Assembly (NCBI GenBank): GCA_050734185.1
Contig: JBOHUE010000005.1
Coordinates: forward strand, 1-14,393
Reading direction: 5' to 3'
Origin: JAFALX01 sp050734185
GTDB lineage: Bacteria; Chloroflexota; Dormibacteria; Aeolococcales; Aeolococcaceae
DNA: 14,393 nt
Shown: positions 12,092 to 14,393 of the stretch, piece by piece
Numbering within the stretch: the first letter of the stretch is position 1
Layout: every line of letters starts with the position of its first letter
The notes under the pieces: generated by a model
Databases searched by the model: none
The model's input: the letters and a program-made list of their open reading frames with translations, nothing else
What the model was told of the DNA's origin: nothing
Program-made: the position numbers and the translations under genes

Positions 12092-14393
12092 GTGCCCGAC
12101 GGCAGCGATGCCATGGTGGTCCTGGAGGCGTGGGCCAACGGCTCGCATCCCGGTGCTGATCCGCGCTCAACGTTCGCTGAGCGCATCGCCGAGTCGGGCC
12201 ACGTTAGCGTGTCCTTCAGCGACGAGGAGCCGCCCCAGTTGCGCCTCGATCTTCCCGACCTGTCACTGCAGACGTCGCCGCAGAACGGAGACGAGGGACA
12301 GCGCGACCACCTCGGGCTGCGCGTCATCTCGATCCGGCCCACGCAGAGCACTCCCGAGGCAGCCAAGCTGCTGACCATCACGGCGCGGCATGCCGTCGTC
12401 ACGCAGGGAAACGGCGTAACCAGCGACACACATCGCTTGCTGGAGTGGCGGGAGGCGACGCAGCATGCCGCCAAGTCGGATCAGCTGTACGCGACTCTGA
12501 AGCTCGTCGAGAGCCTGGAGCGCGCGGAGAAGCAGCGAGCGCAGACGCAGCGCACGCGCTTCATCGCAGCGCGTGAATACTGGCGCTGCCGCAACTGCCG
12601 CGCGCTGTGGCGACCGGACACGCATGAGCGGTGTCCGTCGTGTGGCCGCGAGTTCACCGCCACCGACCTGAAGCAACCGGAGGTCGGCAAGGTCGAGTTC
12701 ACCGTGGCCGACACCGACTCGATCAACCTCAGCGCGGACGCGGCGGTGCTTGTCGAGCCCGAGGACGAGCCCAACTTCGTCGGCCGCGTCTCGCGCATCG
12801 ACCACCAGCGGCACACCGTCGAAGTGGTGACGCGCACGTTCGAGCATGCGGGGGGCGAAGGCACGATCACGCCGTCGTTCAACAAGGCGCTCTACCAGGC
12901 GAAGCGCTCAGTGCTGGCTGCGATCGCGACCCGCGATTTCGGCGTCGGGTTGCTGTCGCAGCTACTGGTGGCACCCGAGCTCATCGTCGCCCCCGGGTTC
13001 GACGAGGACGGCGACGACGGCCACTCGTGGCTCACGCCGGGCATGATCGCCAACCCGCCGCAGAATCGCGCCGTTGCCCTGGTGAGCGAGCTCAGCGCGG
13101 GCCAGGCGGTGTTCATCCAGGGCCCGCCGGGCACGGGCAAGACGACGGTGATCGTCGAGGCCATCAAACGTCGCCTGGAACGCAACCCCGACGAGCGCAT
13201 CCTCATGACCTCGCACTCGAACCTCGCGGTCGACAACGCGCTGGAGCGACTCGCGGGAACTCCGGGAATGCGCGCCGTGCGGGTGGCTCGCGCGGAGCGC
13301 GTGCATCCGGCCGTCGATCGCTACCGGGTGGACGACGAGGACGATCCTCGGCTGCTCGAGGCCAATTGCTACTTCGCGACGTGTGCCACCGCCGCAACTT
13401 CTGCCATCACTGACATGAACTTCGACATCGTCATCCTCGACGAGGCGAACAAGGCTCGCTCTGACGAGGCATTGCCCGCGCTGCGGCTGGGGTCGGCGCT
13501 GGCCCTCGTGGGTGACCACAAGCAGCTGCCGCCGGTCGAGGACGACGCGTTGTACGGCATCGTCGAGATCGACCCTGCGCTCGAGGACCTCGTCAACCGC
13601 AGCCTGTTCGAGCAGTGCTGGGACGGGGGCCTTCTCGAGAAGGCTCGATGCCTGCTGACCATTCAGCACCGCATGCACCCCGACATCGCCGCGTACGTGT
13701 CGGCCGCGTCGTACGACGGCCAGCTCCAGAACGCGCCCGAGGTATGCGAATACGAGTACGTGACACGCAAGCCATTCCCCGTGGCGCTGCACTTCGTCGA
13801 CACCGAGGGCATGCGCGGCGGGCGCGAACGTCGTGGTCCCGGCGGCGCGCTGCGCAACGAGGCCGAGGTCAAGGTCGCTGCGCAGGTGGTGCGCATCCTC
13901 GACGAGCGCCTCCCTCGCGAGCTGTCGATGGCGGTGATCGCCATGTACGCGGAACAGGTCGAGCGGCTGCGCCAGGCGCTGGGGCGGCGGCGCTTCAAGC
14001 GCACGGTGAAGATCGACACGGTCGACTCGTTCGAGGGCCGCGAGGAGGACATCGTCGTCATCTCGTTGGTGCGCTCCAACGAGCGCGGTCGCATCGGTTT
14101 CCTGCGCGTCCCCAACCGCCTGAACGTCGCCATCTCGCGTGCCAAGCGGCTCGTTGCCTGCATCGGCGACAGCGCAACGCTGCGCAGCGGTGAAGAGTCG
14201 ATGTATGGGCAGCTGGTCGAGGCGGCGCGGTCGACCGGCGGCTGGATGTCGGCGATGGAGCTGGTGCAGCAGCCGTCGCGGCGTCGCGGCAGCAGCCGCC
14301 CTGAGAGGGAGGAAGCCACCGAGACTGAGCCCGGCGCAGAGCCCGCGAAGCGACGGCGCAGGCGCCGCCGCCGCGGCCGGCGAGCCGATGTCC
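12092..14393 (+). CDS. SF1 (Upf1/IGHMBP2-like) helicase with zinc ribbon, C-terminus cut by the window edge
   Basis: 767 codons are visible. All SF1 motifs are present in order: GPPGTGKTT (Walker A, from 344), TSHSNLAVDN, DEAN (450-453), GDHKQLPP (from 474), QHRMHPDIA, DSFEGREEDIVV and NRLNVAISRAKR (from 675). A zinc ribbon CRNC...CPSC (C166, C169, C181, C184) precedes the motor, and an acidic region and FVGRVSRID-type strands resemble the 1B/stalk part of Upf1-like enzymes. The tail ends in an Arg-rich run suited to nucleic-acid binding. Motif II continues with Lys where Upf1-like proteins usually have Gln (DEANK). It probably unwinds RNA or DNA with ATP. The start is unclear: GTG 12092 or ATG 12113, neither with a ribosome-binding site. 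The frame is open back to 11969, and a CTG at 12050 follows GAGG by 10 nt. Confidence 0.88.
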   Translation, partial: MPDGSDAMVVLEAWANGSHPGADPRSTFAERIAESGHVSVSFSDEEPPQLRLDLPDLSLQTSPQNGDEGQRDHLGLRVISIRPTQSTPEAAKLLTITARHAVVTQGNGVTSDTHRLLEWREATQHAAKSDQLYATLKLVESLERAEKQRAQTQRTRFIAAREYWRCRNCRALWRPDTHERCPSCGREFTATDLKQPEVGKVEFTVADTDSINLSADAAVLVEPEDEPNFVGRVSRIDHQRHTVEVVTRTFEHAGGEGTITPSFNKALYQAKRSVLAAIATRDFGVGLLSQLLVAPELIVAPGFDEDGDDGHSWLTPGMIANPPQNRAVALVSELSAGQAVFIQGPPGTGKTTVIVEAIKRRLERNPDERILMTSHSNLAVDNALERLAGTPGMRAVRVARAERVHPAVDRYRVDDEDDPRLLEANCYFATCATAATSAITDMNFDIVILDEANKARSDEALPALRLGSALALVGDHKQLPPVEDDALYGIVEIDPALEDLVNRSLFEQCWDGGLLEKARCLLTIQHRMHPDIAAYVSAASYDGQLQNAPEVCEYEYVTRKPFPVALHFVDTEGMRGGRERRGPGGALRNEAEVKVAAQVVRILDERLPRELSMAVIAMYAEQVERLRQALGRRRFKRTVKIDTVDSFEGREEDIVVISLVRSNERGRIGFLRVPNRLNVAISRAKRLVACIGDSATLRSGEESMYGQLVEAARSTGGWMSAMELVQQPSRRRGSSRPEREEATETEPGAEPAKRRRRRRRRGRRADV

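Noticed and set aside
6833..14393. A restriction-modification, BREX- or DISARM-like defence system from two methyltransferases plus a helicase
   Set aside because: No endonuclease, PglZ, DUF1998 or phospholipase-type partner is visible. The genes are in different orientations and separated by metabolic genes, and the helicase is Upf1-like rather than a DISARM/BREX type.

Overview
The window is gene-dense, GC-rich DNA (roughly two thirds G+C) with no rRNA, tRNA, CRISPR array or insertion sequence that I can recognise. Several genes are preceded by a TAnnnT -10 element ending 6-7 nt before the start codon, with no ribosome-binding site, which points to leaderless transcripts. Together with a DUF4388/PATAN protein, an LPXTG-like sorting signal and Mycobacterium-like acyl-CoA genes, this suggests a high-GC Terrabacteria lineage (Dormibacterota/Chloroflexota or Actinomycetota). 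That assignment is an inference with low certainty.

Left part (1-4620): a minus-strand pair encodes a lipoprotein with Ig-like and beta-propeller sequence (cut by the window start) and a DUF4388/PATAN-type signalling protein with three copies of a similar module. It is divergent from an orphan OmpR-family response regulator, and the intergenic region holds a 16-bp interrupted palindrome. Next come a two-helix small membrane protein and an acidic protein of unknown function, which overlap by one base.

Middle (4625-9586): a minus-strand group carries a MaoC hydratase, folP with an N-terminal extension, and folK. A divergent plus-strand beta-class DNA methyltransferase follows, and its 3' end overlaps by 105 bp that of a secreted protein with a VPATG sorting signal. 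Upstream of the secreted protein lies an acyl-CoA dehydrogenase.

Right part (9608-14393): a second, unrelated-looking DNA methyltransferase is divergent from the dehydrogenase. It is followed by a convergent HpcH/HpaI (CitE-like) lyase, a Cys-motif protein of unknown function, and a large SF1 (Upf1/IGHMBP2-like) helicase with a zinc ribbon that runs off the window end.

The MaoC hydratase, acyl-CoA dehydrogenase and CitE-like lyase are the same three families that sit side by side in the mycobacterial Rv2498c-Rv2500c leucine/itaconate region. Here they are spread over about 5 kb and interleaved with two methyltransferases that have no visible restriction enzyme. The two methyltransferase genes are each paired head-to-head with an acyl-CoA gene across only 27-33 bp.
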